From JACVRW01 sp963739095 (GTDB lineage Bacteria > Actinomycetota > Thermoleophilia > Solirubrobacterales > Thermoleophilaceae): DNA of 64,000 nucleotides. Location of the stretch: contig CAVTZF010000030.1 in the NCBI GenBank assembly GCA_963739095.1, forward strand, positions 186,001-250,000, read 5' to 3'. Each line of letters begins with the position of its first letter. Within the stretch, counting starts at the first letter, position 1. The notes under the pieces were generated by a model. That model saw only the letters and a list, made by a program, of their open reading frames with translations. It did no database searches and was not told the DNA's origin. Below are positions 16,127 through 24,784 of the stretch, piece after piece. The position numbers and the translations under genes were made by a program.

Positions 16127-18079
16127 ATGAGCACCGTCGAGCTGGGGGCGCGCGCCCGCCGCGCGCTCGATGCGATCTGCGACACCTTCGCCCCCGGAGG
16201 CGAGGGGCTGCCCGCCGCGACCGAGCTCGGGGTGCCCGAGGCACTGCTCGAGCTGGTGGGGCGCAACCCGCGCGCGGCCGAGCGCAAGCAGGTGGGCCAG
16301 CTGCTCGGGCTTTGGGACACGCGCCTGCTCGCCGCCGTCGCCGGCGGTGGTCTGCGCAACTTCAGCTCGCTCCCGCAGGCCGAGCGCGAGCAGGTCCTGC
16401 TGTCGTGGGCGGACAGCCGCCTGCCGCAGCGGCGCGCCGCCTTCCAGGCGCTCCGCAAGGGCACGCTGCTCGCCTACTACGGCCGCGACGGCGGCAACAA
16501 CCCGGTCCTCCAATCGATGGGCTACCCGGGCGCGCTGGGTCCGCCCGAGAATCCGCCGGCGCCGGGGATCGAGCCGCTCGAGGTGAGCTCCGACATCGAG
16601 CTCGACTGCGACGTCGTCGTCGTCGGCTCCGGAGCGGGCGGGGGCACGGCCGCGGCGGTGCTGGCCGGCGCGGGCCTCGACGTGATCGTGATCGAGGCGG
16701 GCGGCTACTACTCCGAGAAGGACTTCGACGGCGACGAGCTATCCGGCTTCTCACGGCTCTACATGAACGCCGGCGGCATGGCCTCGCACGACGGGAGCAT
16801 CGGCCTGCTCGCCGGCTCCTGCCTCGGCGGTGGCACGGTCGTCAACTACACGTTCTCGTTCCGCACCCCTGAGCACGTGCGGCGCGAGTGGGCCTCGATG
16901 GGCGTGCCGGGCGTCGACAGCCCGACGTTCGACGAGAGCCTCGACGCCGTCTGGGAGCGCATCTCCGTCAACGAGGAGCACAGCGTGCCGAGCGCGCGCG
17001 ACGAGTCGATCAGGCGCGGTCTCGACCGGCTCGGCTGGAACTCGCAGGTGATGAAGCGGAACGTGCGCGGCTGCCGGGCGGAGGTCTGCCGGCTGTGCCA
17101 CTACGGCTGCCAGCTGGGCGCGAAGCAGTCGACCCTCAAGACGTGGCTGCAGGACGCCTATGACGGCGGCACGCGCATCCTCGTGAACACGCGCGCCGAC
17201 CGCGTGCTGGTCGAGAACGGCGCCGCGCGCGGTGTCGAGGCGCGCACCGGCGAGGGACACCGCGTGACCGTCCGGGCTCGCGCGGTCGTGAGCGCGGCGG
17301 GCGCGCTGCAGACACCGGCGCTGCTCGCCCGCTCAGGGGTCCGCTCGAAGGCGCTCGGCAAGCATTTGCGCCTCCATCCGGTGATGGTCGTCTGGGGCCA
17401 GATGGACGAGGAGGTGCGGCCCTGGGAGGGCATGCTGAGCGCCACCTTCTCGGACCAGCACGCCGACATGGACGGCAACGGCTACGGGATCAAGTACGAG
17501 CACGTCGCGACCCCGCCGAGCATCCTGCTGAGCTTCTCGCCCTGGCGCGGCGGGCGCGCCCACCAGGAGCTGATGCAGGCGCTGCCGAATACGGCCGGCA
17601 TCGGCATCCTCCTGCGCGACCACGGCCGCGGCGAGGTGCGCGTCGGGCGTGACGGCGAGCCCGTCGTGCGCTACGCCTTCACGGACGCCGACATCGATCA
17701 CCTGCGGCGCGGGCTCTGGGGCGCCGCCGAGCTCGTCGAGGCGATGGGCGCGCGCGTGATCTACTCGTCGCACTCGAAGTGGGTGGCCTATCAGCCGGGC
17801 GTGCGCGGCGACCGGGCCGCCTTCATCGATGCCGCCGACGCCTGCGGGTGGGGCCCGGGCCAGTCGCAGCCGGTCTCGTTTCACATCATGGGGAGCGCGC
17901 GCATGGGCGGCTCGGAGCGCGACTCGGTCTGCGATCCGAGCGGCCAGACCTGGAGCGTGCGCGACCTCTACGTCTGCGACGGCTCCGCCTTCCCGACGGC
18001 GACCGGCGTCAACCCGATGGTCACGATCGAGGCGCTCGCGCACATGAACGCGCGCGGGCTCGCGGAGCGGCTCGCCTAG
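16127..18079 (+). CDS. GMC-family oxidoreductase, long-chain alcohol oxidase-like
   Basis: FAD-dependent glucose-methanol-choline oxidoreductase, 650 residues. A helical N-terminal domain (about 1-150) resembles gluconate dehydrogenase subunit 3/FAO leader regions. It is followed by the FAD motif VVVVGSGAGGGTAAAVLA (G167-G172), the GSCLGGGTVVNYTFSF loop, a Cys cluster (CRAEVCRLCHYGCQLGAKQST) typical of long-chain fatty alcohol oxidases, and the C-terminal HIMGSARMG and GVNPMVTIEALA segments holding the catalytic His and Asn. The ATG at 16127 follows GGGAGAG. A likely substrate class is long-chain or sterol alcohols, which is inference. Confidence 0.88.
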   Translation: MSTVELGARARRALDAICDTFAPGGEGLPAATELGVPEALLELVGRNPRAAERKQVGQLLGLWDTRLLAAVAGGGLRNFSSLPQAEREQVLLSWADSRLPQRRAAFQALRKGTLLAYYGRDGGNNPVLQSMGYPGALGPPENPPAPGIEPLEVSSDIELDCDVVVVGSGAGGGTAAAVLAGAGLDVIVIEAGGYYSEKDFDGDELSGFSRLYMNAGGMASHDGSIGLLAGSCLGGGTVVNYTFSFRTPEHVRREWASMGVPGVDSPTFDESLDAVWERISVNEEHSVPSARDESIRRGLDRLGWNSQVMKRNVRGCRAEVCRLCHYGCQLGAKQSTLKTWLQDAYDGGTRILVNTRADRVLVENGAARGVEARTGEGHRVTVRARAVVSAAGALQTPALLARSGVRSKALGKHLRLHPVMVVWGQMDEEVRPWEGMLSATFSDQHADMDGNGYGIKYEHVATPPSILLSFSPWRGGRAHQELMQALPNTAGIGILLRDHGRGEVRVGRDGEPVVRYAFTDADIDHLRRGLWGAAELVEAMGARVIYSSHSKWVAYQPGVRGDRAAFIDAADACGWGPGQSQPVSFHIMGSARMGGSERDSVCDPSGQTWSVRDLYVCDGSAFPTATGVNPMVTIEALAHMNARGLAERLA

Positions 18080-18116
18080 GAGGGAACCTCGATACGCCGG
18101 CGGGTGTAGCCGGTGT

Positions 18117-18707
18117 GTGAGGCGCTCGATACTCGTAGCAGTCGCGGTCGCGGTACTGGCGGCGGCGCCCGGCGCCGCCGCCAAGGGCCCGCACGCAATC
18201 GTGGAGCCCGGTCCGGGTGGCATCGCGCCCGGCGAGCGCTGGGTGGCGACGCTGACGCTGGGCGAGCTCGGCGGCCGGGTGGCTGCGCATCCCCGCCTGG
18301 TTCTGCGCAGCGGCTCTCAGCGCCTCGTGGTCAGGCCCGCCCGCGTCGATGCGCAGCAATACGGGCTGACCGTGGTGTTCCCGCGGGCCGGGCGCTGGTC
18401 CTACGCCGTGCTCTCCGGCAGGCGCCGCTTCGAGTTCCCCGCGGCCGTCATCCGCCGAGGCGCCGAGCGCGATACGACGGCGTTCGTCGCGTTCCCGAAG
18501 GGCAGCCCCGCAGCGCGGCAGGGCGCCGGCGGTCCGATCTACGGCGACACCTCACCCGACGAGGGCGGCGATTCGCTGCCGCCTGAGGTTGTCACGCCGG
18601 CAGCCCGGGAAACCGGTGGTGGTGGCGTGCCACTTTGGATCCCCGCAGCGGGCCTCGCCCTCGTCGGCGCCGGGACGATCACGGCCGTGCGCCGTCGCCG
18701 CCACTGA
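18117..18707 (+). CDS. Secreted, C-terminally anchored hypothetical protein
   Basis: A 196-residue protein with a signal peptide (about 1-22, ending APGAAAKG), a beta-rich central domain (about 25-115, VATLTLGELGGRVAAHPRLVLR, then FPRAGRWSYAVLSGRRRFEF) and a Pro/Gly-rich stretch. A final membrane span followed by RRRRH forms a stop-transfer anchor. The layout suggests a cell-surface Ig-like domain. No family is recognised with confidence. GTG start 37 nt after the GMC oxidoreductase stop, so co-transcription with it is plausible. Confidence 0.72.
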   Translation: MRRSILVAVAVAVLAAAPGAAAKGPHAIVEPGPGGIAPGERWVATLTLGELGGRVAAHPRLVLRSGSQRLVVRPARVDAQQYGLTVVFPRAGRWSYAVLSGRRRFEFPAAVIRRGAERDTTAFVAFPKGSPAARQGAGGPIYGDTSPDEGGDSLPPEVVTPAARETGGGGVPLWIPAAGLALVGAGTITAVRRRRH

Positions 18708-18735
18708 GCGTCCTTCGCCGGAGCCCGTCCCGGGT

Positions 18736-18741
18736 TATCCT
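18736..18741 (+). promoter_or_regulatory. -10 TATCCT, leaderless-type, hsp20-lon
   Basis: TATCCT ends 8 nt before the GTG at 18750 and would drive the hsp20-lon pair as a leaderless message. Confidence 0.42.
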
Positions 18742-18749
18742 CGGACGCC

Positions 18750-19190
18750 GTGACTTCGCAGCACGACCTATTCGCCAACTTCGAGCGCATGCGGCGCGAG
18801 ATCGACGAGCTCTTCGGTGACGTGTTCGAGCGCCAGACCGGCCTGCGCGGGCGCGGCTTCTCGCCGTCGGTCGACGTCTACTACGCGGACGACCCGCCGC
18901 GCGCGGTCGTCAAGGCGGACCTCGCCGGCATCGACATCCAGGACGTCGCGCTCGAGATCCGCGGTCGCCAGCTTCTGATCGCGGGCGAGCGCCGGCCCGC
19001 CGCCGCGACCGGCCGCCTCTACCAGCAGATCGAGATCGAGCACGGGCCATTCCGCCGGCTCGTCGAGCTGGGCGCCGAGGTCGAGGCCGGCGAGGCGCGC
19101 GCCTCGTATGAGGACGGCATGCTGGCCGTCGAGATCCCGCTCGCGCGGCCCGAGCAGAGCGTGCGGCGAGTCCCGATCGAGGAGGGCTAG
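18750..19190 (+). CDS. Hsp20 family small heat-shock protein
   Basis: A 146-residue small heat-shock protein, an ATP-independent holdase. The alpha-crystallin domain (about 38-135) starts SPSVDVYYADDPPRAVVKADLAGI and includes the LEIRGRQLLIAGER strand pair. It ends with the conserved A-S-Y-E-D-G-M-L-A-V-E-I-P-L segment. A short tail lacks an obvious IxI motif. Start GTG at 18750. Its stop overlaps the lon GTG (TAGTG), coupling a holdase to an ATP-dependent protease, a sensible proteostasis pair. No HspR/HAIR-like or CIRCE-like box was seen upstream. Confidence 0.92.
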   Translation: MTSQHDLFANFERMRREIDELFGDVFERQTGLRGRGFSPSVDVYYADDPPRAVVKADLAGIDIQDVALEIRGRQLLIAGERRPAAATGRLYQQIEIEHGPFRRLVELGAEVEAGEARASYEDGMLAVEIPLARPEQSVRRVPIEEG

Positions 19191-21571
19191 TGAGCATCCA
19201 CATCCCCTCTTCGAACGGCGAGGGTGTCGAGGCGCCCGTCACGTCGGCGCTGCCGCAGGCGCTCCCCGTCCTGCCGATGCGCGACAGCGTGCCGTTCCCC
19301 GAGACGCTCACCCCGCTCGCGATCGGTCAGGAGCGCTCCATCACGCTCATCAACGACGTGCTCGCCGGCAACCGCATGCTGGTGATGGTTGCCGCGCGCG
19401 ACCCGGACGTCGAGGAGCCCGGGCCGGATGACCTCTACAGCGTCGGCGTGGCGGGCGTCGTCGCGCGCATGCTGAAGGTGCCCGACGGAACGCTCCGGAT
19501 CCTCGTCCACGGCGCCCAGCGGGTCACGCTCGGGGACTTCGGGTCGACGCAGCCCTACCTCGTGGCTCGCATCGAGGAGGCGCCCGACATCATCGAGCCC
19601 TCGCCCGAGCTCGAGGCGCTGCACCGCAACGTCCAGGCGACCTTCTCGCGCATCATCGAGGAGGTTCCCTACCTGCCGGAGGAGCTCCAGGTGGCGGTCG
19701 CCAACCTCGACGATCCCGCCGAGCTCGCGAGCATGATCGCCGGGGCCCTGCGCATCAAGACCGAAGACAAGCAGGCGCTGCTCGAGGAGCGCAACGTGAC
19801 GAGGCGCCTGCGGAGACTCTCGGAGCTGCTCGCCCGCGAGCTCGAGCTGGTCGAGATCGGCTCGAGGATCCAGACGCAGGTCCAGTCGGAGATGGAGAAG
19901 GGCCAGCGCGAGTGGTTCCTGCGCCAGCAGATGAAGGCGATCCAGGAGGAGCTCGGCGAGTCGGACGAGCAGGAGATCGAGGCGCAGGAGCTGCGGGCCC
20001 AGATCGAGGCGGCGAACCTGCCCGAGTACGCGCTGAAGCAGGCCGAGCGCGAGCTCGGGCGCTTCGAGCGGCTGCCCCCGCAGTCGGCCGAGCACGGGGT
20101 GATCCGGACCTACCTCGAGTGGCTGGCGTCGCTGCCGTGGTCGGTCTCGACCGAGGACAACCTCGACCTCGGCCACGCGCGCAAGGTGCTCGACCGCGAC
20201 CACTACGACATCGACCGCGTGAAGGACCGCATCCTCGAGTTCCTCGCGGTGCGCAGGCTCAAGCCCGATGCGCGCTCCTCGATCCTCTGCTTCGTGGGCC
20301 CGCCGGGCGTCGGCAAGACGTCGCTCGGCCGCTCGATCGCCGACGCGATGGGGCGCAGGTTCGAGCGCATCTCGGTAGGTGGCGTGCGCGACGAGTCGGA
20401 GATCCGCGGTCACCGCCGCACCTACATCGGCGCGCTGCCGGGCACCATCATCCGCGCGCTGCGCGACGCGGGTTCGAGCAACCCCGTCTTCATGATCGAC
20501 GAGATCGACAAGATGGGCACCGACTTCCGCGGCGACCCCGCGAGCGCGATGCTCGAGGTGCTCGATCCCGAGCAGAACTCGAGCTTCCGCGACCACTACC
20601 TCGATCTGCCCTTCGACCTCTCGCGGGTCTTCTTCATCTGCACCGCCAACCTGCTCGACCCCGTGCCGCCCGCGCTGCGGGACCGCATGGAGCTCATCGA
20701 GCTCTCCGGCTACACGCACGAGGAAAAGCGCGAGATCGCGAAGCGCTACCTCGTGCCGCGCCAGATGGAGCAGAACGGGGTCGGGCGCTCGAAGATCGAG
20801 ATCACCGAGGACGCGCTCGACCTGATCATCGACGGCTACACGCGCGAGGCGGGCGTCCGCAACCTCGAGCGCGAGATCGGCTCCGTCTGCCGCAAGGTCG
20901 CGCGCGAGTTCGCGGAGGGCAAGCGCAAGTCGAAGCGGCGCGTGCGCGCCCAGACCGTCGTAGAGCTGCTCGGCAAGCCGCGCGTCCAGACCGACGTGCA
21001 GCGCCGCACCGGCGTGGCGGGAGTGGCCACCGGTCTGGCCTGGACGCCCGTGGGCGGGGACGTCCTGTTCGTCGAGGCCACCGCCTTCCCGGGTGACGGC
21101 AAGCTCCAGATCACCGGGCAGCTCGGCGACGTGATGAAGGAGTCCGCCGCGGCGGCGCTCTCCTACATCAAGACCACCGAGTCGGCCAACGGCGACGTGC
21201 CGACCGACTGGTTCCGGACGCACGACATCCACGTGCACGTGCCCGCGGGCGCCATCCCCAAGGACGGCCCGAGCGCGGGCATCACGATGGCGACCGCGCT
21301 CGCCTCACAGATCAGCGGCCGGCCCGCGCGGGCGGACACCGCGATGACCGGCGAGATCACGCTGACCGGCCAGGTGCTGCCGATCGGCGGCCTCAAGGAG
21401 AAGGCGCTCGCGGCACAGCGCGCGGACATCAACAGGCTGATCATCCCGCGCAGGAACGAGCCCGACATCGACGATATCCCCGCTCACCTGCGCAGGAAGA
21501 TGAAGTTCATCCTCGTCGACAACGCCGACGAGGTTCTCGACGCCGCGCTCGAGCGCCCCAAGCGGCGTTAG
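19190..21571 (+). CDS. lon: ATP-dependent Lon protease
   Basis: A 793-residue LonA. The N-terminal substrate-binding domain (about 20-200, LPVLPMRDSVPFPETLTPL) is followed by a coiled-coil region (QREWFLRQQMKAIQEELGE). The AAA+ module has Walker A GPPGVGKT at about 370-377 and Walker B VFMIDEIDKM. The C-terminal protease domain carries the Ser/Lys dyad: Ser in PKDGPSAG (about 694) and Lys in GGLKEKALAA (about 737). The length is normal for LonA. GTG start in a TAGTG overlap with hsp20. It degrades damaged and regulatory proteins in the cytosol. Confidence 0.96.
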   Translation: MSIHIPSSNGEGVEAPVTSALPQALPVLPMRDSVPFPETLTPLAIGQERSITLINDVLAGNRMLVMVAARDPDVEEPGPDDLYSVGVAGVVARMLKVPDGTLRILVHGAQRVTLGDFGSTQPYLVARIEEAPDIIEPSPELEALHRNVQATFSRIIEEVPYLPEELQVAVANLDDPAELASMIAGALRIKTEDKQALLEERNVTRRLRRLSELLARELELVEIGSRIQTQVQSEMEKGQREWFLRQQMKAIQEELGESDEQEIEAQELRAQIEAANLPEYALKQAERELGRFERLPPQSAEHGVIRTYLEWLASLPWSVSTEDNLDLGHARKVLDRDHYDIDRVKDRILEFLAVRRLKPDARSSILCFVGPPGVGKTSLGRSIADAMGRRFERISVGGVRDESEIRGHRRTYIGALPGTIIRALRDAGSSNPVFMIDEIDKMGTDFRGDPASAMLEVLDPEQNSSFRDHYLDLPFDLSRVFFICTANLLDPVPPALRDRMELIELSGYTHEEKREIAKRYLVPRQMEQNGVGRSKIEITEDALDLIIDGYTREAGVRNLEREIGSVCRKVAREFAEGKRKSKRRVRAQTVVELLGKPRVQTDVQRRTGVAGVATGLAWTPVGGDVLFVEATAFPGDGKLQITGQLGDVMKESAAAALSYIKTTESANGDVPTDWFRTHDIHVHVPAGAIPKDGPSAGITMATALASQISGRPARADTAMTGEITLTGQVLPIGGLKEKALAAQRADINRLIIPRRNEPDIDDIPAHLRRKMKFILVDNADEVLDAALERPKRR

Positions 21572-21592
21572 GGTCCGCCGGCCAGATCTGGG

Positions 21593-21598
21593 TAGAGT
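21593..21598 (+). promoter_or_regulatory. -10 TAGAGT for the gene at 21630
   Basis: TAGAGT sits 31 nt upstream of the ATG and gives a leader of about 25 nt that holds an AGGAGAG Shine-Dalgarno. Unlike most promoters here it is not leaderless. Confidence 0.4.
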
Positions 21599-21629
21599 GT
21601 CCGCAGCCGCAAGCGGATCGAGGAGAGCA

Positions 21630-22097
21630 ATGGCGCAAAAGAAGAAGGCCGTAAAGGCCGGGGCCGGGGCGGCCGCTGCCGCCAAGGCGGTCCGCTCCAA
21701 CCAGTACGTCCAGCGTGTGATGGACGACCCGGAGTTGCGCAACAACCTGCGCAACGCGTTCGAGTCCGCCCGCAAGGCGTACGGCCGGATGCAGAACGGC
21801 AAGGGTCCCGTCAAGGCCGTGACCGAGGACAAGAAGACCCAGAAGGAGCTGAAGGAGGCGGCGAACTCCCTCAAGGAGGCCGCTGATCAGCTCCGCGGCA
21901 ACAAGAAGAAGAAGAGCCGCAAGGGTCGCATCTTCCTGCTCGCCATCGTGGGCGCCGGCGTCGCACTCGTAGCGAGCGAGGGCCTGCGCAAGAAGGTCCT
22001 CGACGCTCTGTTCGGCAAGGAGGAGGAGTTCGAGTACACGGCGAGCACCACTCCCGAACCGAGTACAGGCGAACCGGTGGGATCCACCTCCACCTAA
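21630..22097 (+). CDS. Single-pass membrane protein with Lys-rich cytosolic N terminus
   Basis: A 155-residue protein. A Lys/Ala-rich start (AQKKKAVKAGAGAAAAAKA) is followed by a charged helical region (RNAFESARKAYGRMQNGK; KTQKELKEAANSLKEAADQL). A basic KKKKSRKGR stop then precedes one membrane helix (IFLLAIVGAGVALVASEGL), and a short acidic, Thr/Ser-rich tail ends the protein. The ATG at 21630 is fixed by AGGAGAG 2 nt upstream of it. No enzymatic motif is present. It is a stand-alone transcription unit closed by a strong terminator. The function is not recognised. Confidence 0.75.
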   Translation: MAQKKKAVKAGAGAAAAAKAVRSNQYVQRVMDDPELRNNLRNAFESARKAYGRMQNGKGPVKAVTEDKKTQKELKEAANSLKEAADQLRGNKKKKSRKGRIFLLAIVGAGVALVASEGLRKKVLDALFGKEEEFEYTASTTPEPSTGEPVGSTST

Positions 22098-22103
22098 CTC
22101 GAC

Positions 22104-22132
22104 AAGGGCGCCGATGGGCGCCCTTTTCGTTT
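22104..22132 (+). terminator. Rho-independent terminator
   Basis: AAGGGCGCC (22104-22112), loop GATG and GGCGCCCTT (22117-22125) form a 9-bp stem followed by TTCGTTT. It lies 7 nt after the stop of the gene at 21630. It is the clearest intrinsic terminator in the window. Confidence 0.85.
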
Positions 22133-22158
22133 GCCCGCCGCGTCCGGACCACGGTCGG

Positions 22159-22177
22159 CTGGCCGGCCAGATAGGAT
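22159..22177 (+). promoter_or_regulatory. Palindrome CTGGCCGGCCAG beside -10 TAGGAT of the TetR gene
   Basis: A perfect 12-bp palindrome (22159-22170) ends one base before TAGGAT (22172-22177), which lies 12 nt before the TetR ATG. The placement fits an autorepressor operator. The core TGGCCGGCCAG recurs at 58473 upstream of the R2lox gene. GC-rich palindromes arise easily by chance here, so confidence is limited. Confidence 0.4.
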
Positions 22178-22189
22178 CGCGGGCGAGGG

Positions 22190-22801
22190 ATGGAGGCGGC
22201 AAGCGAAGTTCCGCGGCGGCTCGAGGGCGAGAAGGCCCAGCGCATCATCGCCGCCATGCGAACCAGCGTCGGCAAGCGCGGTGCGGCCGGCTCGACGTTC
22301 GACCACGTCGCGCGCGAGGCGGGCGTCTCGCGCGGGCTGCTGCACTACTACTTCGGCTCGAAGGAGCGCCTCCTCGTCGAGGTGGTCAGGCACGACTGCG
22401 ACGTCCGCAACCAGGCCATGGACGAGCGCCTCGAGCGCGCGGGCAGCATCGACGAGATCCTCGACGCGCTCGTCGTCGGCCTCAACGAGTTCATCGAGGA
22501 CGACGCGGGCGGCCAGGCCGTCATCTACGAGATGCTCTCGGCCTCGCGCCACTCCGAGGAGATCCGCGCCGAGCTCGCCGAGCTCTACCGCCAGTGGCGC
22601 GAGCGGCTCGCGGGCTGGCTGCGCGTGAAGGAGCGCGAGGGCGTGATCAGGCTGCAGGCCGAGCCCGAGGCGGTCGCCTCGATCCTGTTCGCGCTCGGCG
22701 ACGGCTTCGGCATCCAGGTCCTCTGCGATTCGGACTGGGACCAGAACGCTGCCTTCGAGCTGGGCGTCGAGAGCGCTCGCCGGCTGCTCGGCGCGACCTA
22801 G
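22190..22801 (+). CDS. TetR family transcriptional regulator
   Basis: A 203-residue one-component repressor. The N-terminal HTH (about 17-62) reads IIAAMRTSVGKRGAAGSTFDHVAREAGVSRGLLHYYFGSKERLL, with the characteristic YYFGSKE-x-L after the recognition helix. The C-terminal half is an all-helical ligand-binding/dimerisation domain (TetR_C type; LAELYRQWRERLAGWL). It stands alone between a terminator and the convergent glyS gene, so its regulon is not obvious from position. A palindrome next to its own -10 suggests autoregulation. Confidence 0.92.
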   Translation: MEAASEVPRRLEGEKAQRIIAAMRTSVGKRGAAGSTFDHVAREAGVSRGLLHYYFGSKERLLVEVVRHDCDVRNQAMDERLERAGSIDEILDALVVGLNEFIEDDAGGQAVIYEMLSASRHSEEIRAELAELYRQWRERLAGWLRVKEREGVIRLQAEPEAVASILFALGDGFGIQVLCDSDWDQNAAFELGVESARRLLGAT

Positions 22802-22832
22802 ACCGCCGCTCCTCCCGGAGTCCGGCGAGGCG

Positions 22833-24203
22833 TCAGGCGCCGAGCTTCGGCGAGCGCCAGGGCGCGGCGAGCCGCCCGGCGAGCTCGCCGGCCACGTCGT
22901 CCATCGGCACGCGCACCTGTTCGAGCGAGTCGCGGTCGCGCAGGGTGACGGTGCGGTCCTCGGTCGTCTGGCCGTCGACGGTGATGCCCCAGGGCGTCCC
23001 GATCTCGTCCTGACGGCGATAGCGCCGGCCGATCGAGCCGCCCGCGTCGTACTCGGTGGGGATCTGCGAGCGCAGCCCCTCGTAGAGCTCACGCGCGAGC
23101 TCCGGCATGCCGTCGCGGTTGACGAGCGGCAGCACGGCCACCTTGACGGGAGCGATCTTCGGGTGCAGGCGCAGCACCGTGCGTGTCCTGCCCTCGACCT
23201 CCTCCTCGTCGTAGGCGTCGCAGAGCAGCGCCAGGATCGTGCGCGCGACGCCGCCCGCCGGCTCGATCACGTGCGGGACGTAGCGCTCCTGGGTGGCGGT
23301 GTCGACGTACTCGAGCTTGTCGCCCGAGAACTTGGCGTGCTGCGTGAGGTCGAAGTCGCCGCGGTTGGCGATCCCCTCGAGCTCGGACCAGCCGATCGGG
23401 TAGTCGTACTCGATGTCGCTGGTGGCCGACGAGTAGTGCGACAGCTCGTCGGGGCCGTGCGCGCGCAGGCGCAGGCGCTCGGGGTCGAGCCCGAGGCCGG
23501 CGTACCAGTCCATGCGCGCCTGCATCCAGTACTCATGCCAGCTCTCGGCCTCGGCGGGCGGCACGAAGAACTCCATCTCCATCTGCTCGAACTCGAGCGT
23601 GCGGAAGATGAAGTTGCCCGGGGTGATCTCGTTGCGGAACGACTTGCCGATCTGGGCGATGCCGAAGGGCGGCTTGCGGCGCGCGTACTGCAGCGTCGTC
23701 TTGAAGGCGAGGAATATGCCCTGGGCCGTCTCCGGGCGCAGGTAGACGGTCGAGCCGGCGTCCTTGACCGGCCCGATCGTGGTCTCGAACATCAGGTTGA
23801 ACTCGCGCGCCTCGGTCAGGTCGCAGTCCGGGTGGTCGCCGGGCAGCTTCGACGGCGCCCTGCCGCAGCGGACCTCGGGGTGGCTCGCGGTGCCCGCGCG
23901 CTCCTCCTCGAGGTGATCGGCACGGAAGCGCTGCTTGCAGGTGCGGCAGTCGATCAGCGGGTCGGTGAAGCCGGCCAGGTGCCCGGAGGCCTCCCAGGCC
24001 CGGGGGTGCTGGATGATCGCCGAGTCGAGCGCAACGACGTCATCGCGCTCTTGGATCATCGCCTTCCACCACTCGCCGGTCACGTTGTTCTTCAGCAGAA
24101 CGCCGTAGTGGCCATAGTCGTACGTGTTGGCGATGCCGCCGTAGATCTCGGAGGCAGGGAAGACGAAGCCGCGCCGCTTGCAGAGCGCGACGATCTTGTC
24201 CAT
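22833..24203 (-). CDS. glyQS: Glycyl-tRNA synthetase (homodimeric class II)
   Basis: A 456-residue glycine-tRNA ligase of the alpha-2 type used by actinobacteria. The start is MDKIVALCKRRGFVFPASEIYGG, the standard N terminus. The motif 2 region contains RPETAQGIF, and FRNEITPGNFIFRTLEFEQMEMEFF is diagnostic for the family. The C-terminal anticodon-binding domain (about 355-456) begins KIAPVKVAVLPLVNRDG. A CRTC pair lies in the insertion. The ATG at 24203 fits the conserved start; an upstream in-frame start at 24302 would add 33 unlikely residues. No T-box-like leader was recognised. Confidence 0.95.
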   Translation of the reverse strand: MDKIVALCKRRGFVFPASEIYGGIANTYDYGHYGVLLKNNVTGEWWKAMIQERDDVVALDSAIIQHPRAWEASGHLAGFTDPLIDCRTCKQRFRADHLEEERAGTASHPEVRCGRAPSKLPGDHPDCDLTEAREFNLMFETTIGPVKDAGSTVYLRPETAQGIFLAFKTTLQYARRKPPFGIAQIGKSFRNEITPGNFIFRTLEFEQMEMEFFVPPAEAESWHEYWMQARMDWYAGLGLDPERLRLRAHGPDELSHYSSATSDIEYDYPIGWSELEGIANRGDFDLTQHAKFSGDKLEYVDTATQERYVPHVIEPAGGVARTILALLCDAYDEEEVEGRTRTVLRLHPKIAPVKVAVLPLVNRDGMPELARELYEGLRSQIPTEYDAGGSIGRRYRRQDEIGTPWGITVDGQTTEDRTVTLRDRDSLEQVRVPMDDVAGELAGRLAAPWRSPKLGA

Positions 24204-24281
24204 GGTCACCACGGCCGCCACCCTAGCCGGAAGTTGCGTCATTTCCCCGCAAGCCGGGGCTGCGAACGCCCCGGCCTGGGG

Positions 24282-24287
24282 TACGGT
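24282..24287 (+). promoter_or_regulatory. -10 TACGGT before the 37-residue ORF
   Basis: TACGGT ends 7 nt before the ATG at 24295, the leaderless spacing seen at many genes in this window. It is the main support for calling that small ORF. Confidence 0.38.
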
Positions 24288-24294
24288 GGCCGCG

Positions 24295-24408
24295 ATGGTC
24301 ACGACGGCCCTGCGCCCGCTCGGTCACATTGCCGCCTGGATCGTGTGGCACAGCATGCGTGTGTCGCTCTTGGGTGATCTAGAGCGGCCGCAGCCGCCCG
24401 CAGACTGA
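24295..24408 (+). CDS. Possible 37-residue small protein
   Basis: Short ORF encoding MVTTALRPLGHIAAWIVWHS and then RVSLLGDLERPQPPAD. It has a central hydrophobic or amphipathic stretch and a Pro-rich end. Support comes from the TACGGT hexamer 7 nt upstream of the ATG and from its position in the otherwise empty gap between the divergent glyS start and a convergent small gene. No homologue is recognised. It could be a real leaderless microprotein or a chance ORF in GC-rich DNA. Confidence 0.35.
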   Translation: MVTTALRPLGHIAAWIVWHSMRVSLLGDLERPQPPAD

Positions 24409-24416
24409 GCGCGTCC

Positions 24417-24590
24417 TCAGGCGGCGGCGCTTGCCTTCCGCAGTCTGTTCAGCAGCGCCTGTTCCTCGGCGCGCCAGTTCTCACTGCTCAGCTCCTTGAT
24501 CGCGCTGCCCCACTGGACGATCAGCGCCGCTTCCTCCAGTGTCAGTGACATCGCGACCAGGCGAAGCCGAGTTGCCTTGTTCTCGTTCAT
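24417..24590 (-). CDS. Small 57-residue protein of unknown function
   Basis: MNENKATRLRLVAMSLTLEE, then a helical stretch (AALIVQWGSAIKELSSENWRAEEQALLNRLRKA). It appears to be a soluble helical hairpin with no Cys, signal peptide or membrane span. The ATG at 24590 is preceded by AGAAACGG, and upstream lies a leader containing a UACG-capped hairpin. Its stop is 9 nt from the end of the convergent microORF. No family is recognised. Confidence 0.5.
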   Translation of the reverse strand: MNENKATRLRLVAMSLTLEEAALIVQWGSAIKELSSENWRAEEQALLNRLRKASAAA

Positions 24591-24617
24591 CCGTTTCTCT
24601 GTCTCGTTCTGGATTTC

Positions 24618-24635
24618 AGCCGGCCGTAGCCGGCT
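24618..24635 (-). other. UACG-capped hairpin in a leader
   Basis: On the minus strand AGCCGGC-TACG-GCCGGCT forms a 7-bp stem with an exceptionally stable C(UACG)G tetraloop, 28 nt upstream of the ATG at 24590. It could be an mRNA-stabilising element in the leader. There is no U-tract, so it is not a terminator. Confidence 0.4.
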
Positions 24636-24769
24636 TGGGGGGATTGGGCAGGGGGCCCTGGGAGGAGCCCGCCGGGGGCTCGGAAAGGCTGCGAGGGGGA
24701 GTGCGTCGCGCCGCGGGGCCGGTCGCAGAGCGAGCAGAACCAAAGTAGCAGGGCCGAAATCGGCACTCC

Positions 24770-24775
24770 TATACT
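24770..24775 (+). promoter_or_regulatory. -10 TATACT, leaderless-type, zinc-ribbon gene
   Basis: TATACT, close to consensus, ends 9 nt before the ATG at 24785. No -35 box was recognised. Confidence 0.5.
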
Positions 24776-24784
24776 CAGAGTGCC

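Noticed and set aside
19187..21238. 683-codon minus-strand frame opposite lon
   Set aside because: Antisense shadow of lon, without motifs or a promoter of its own.
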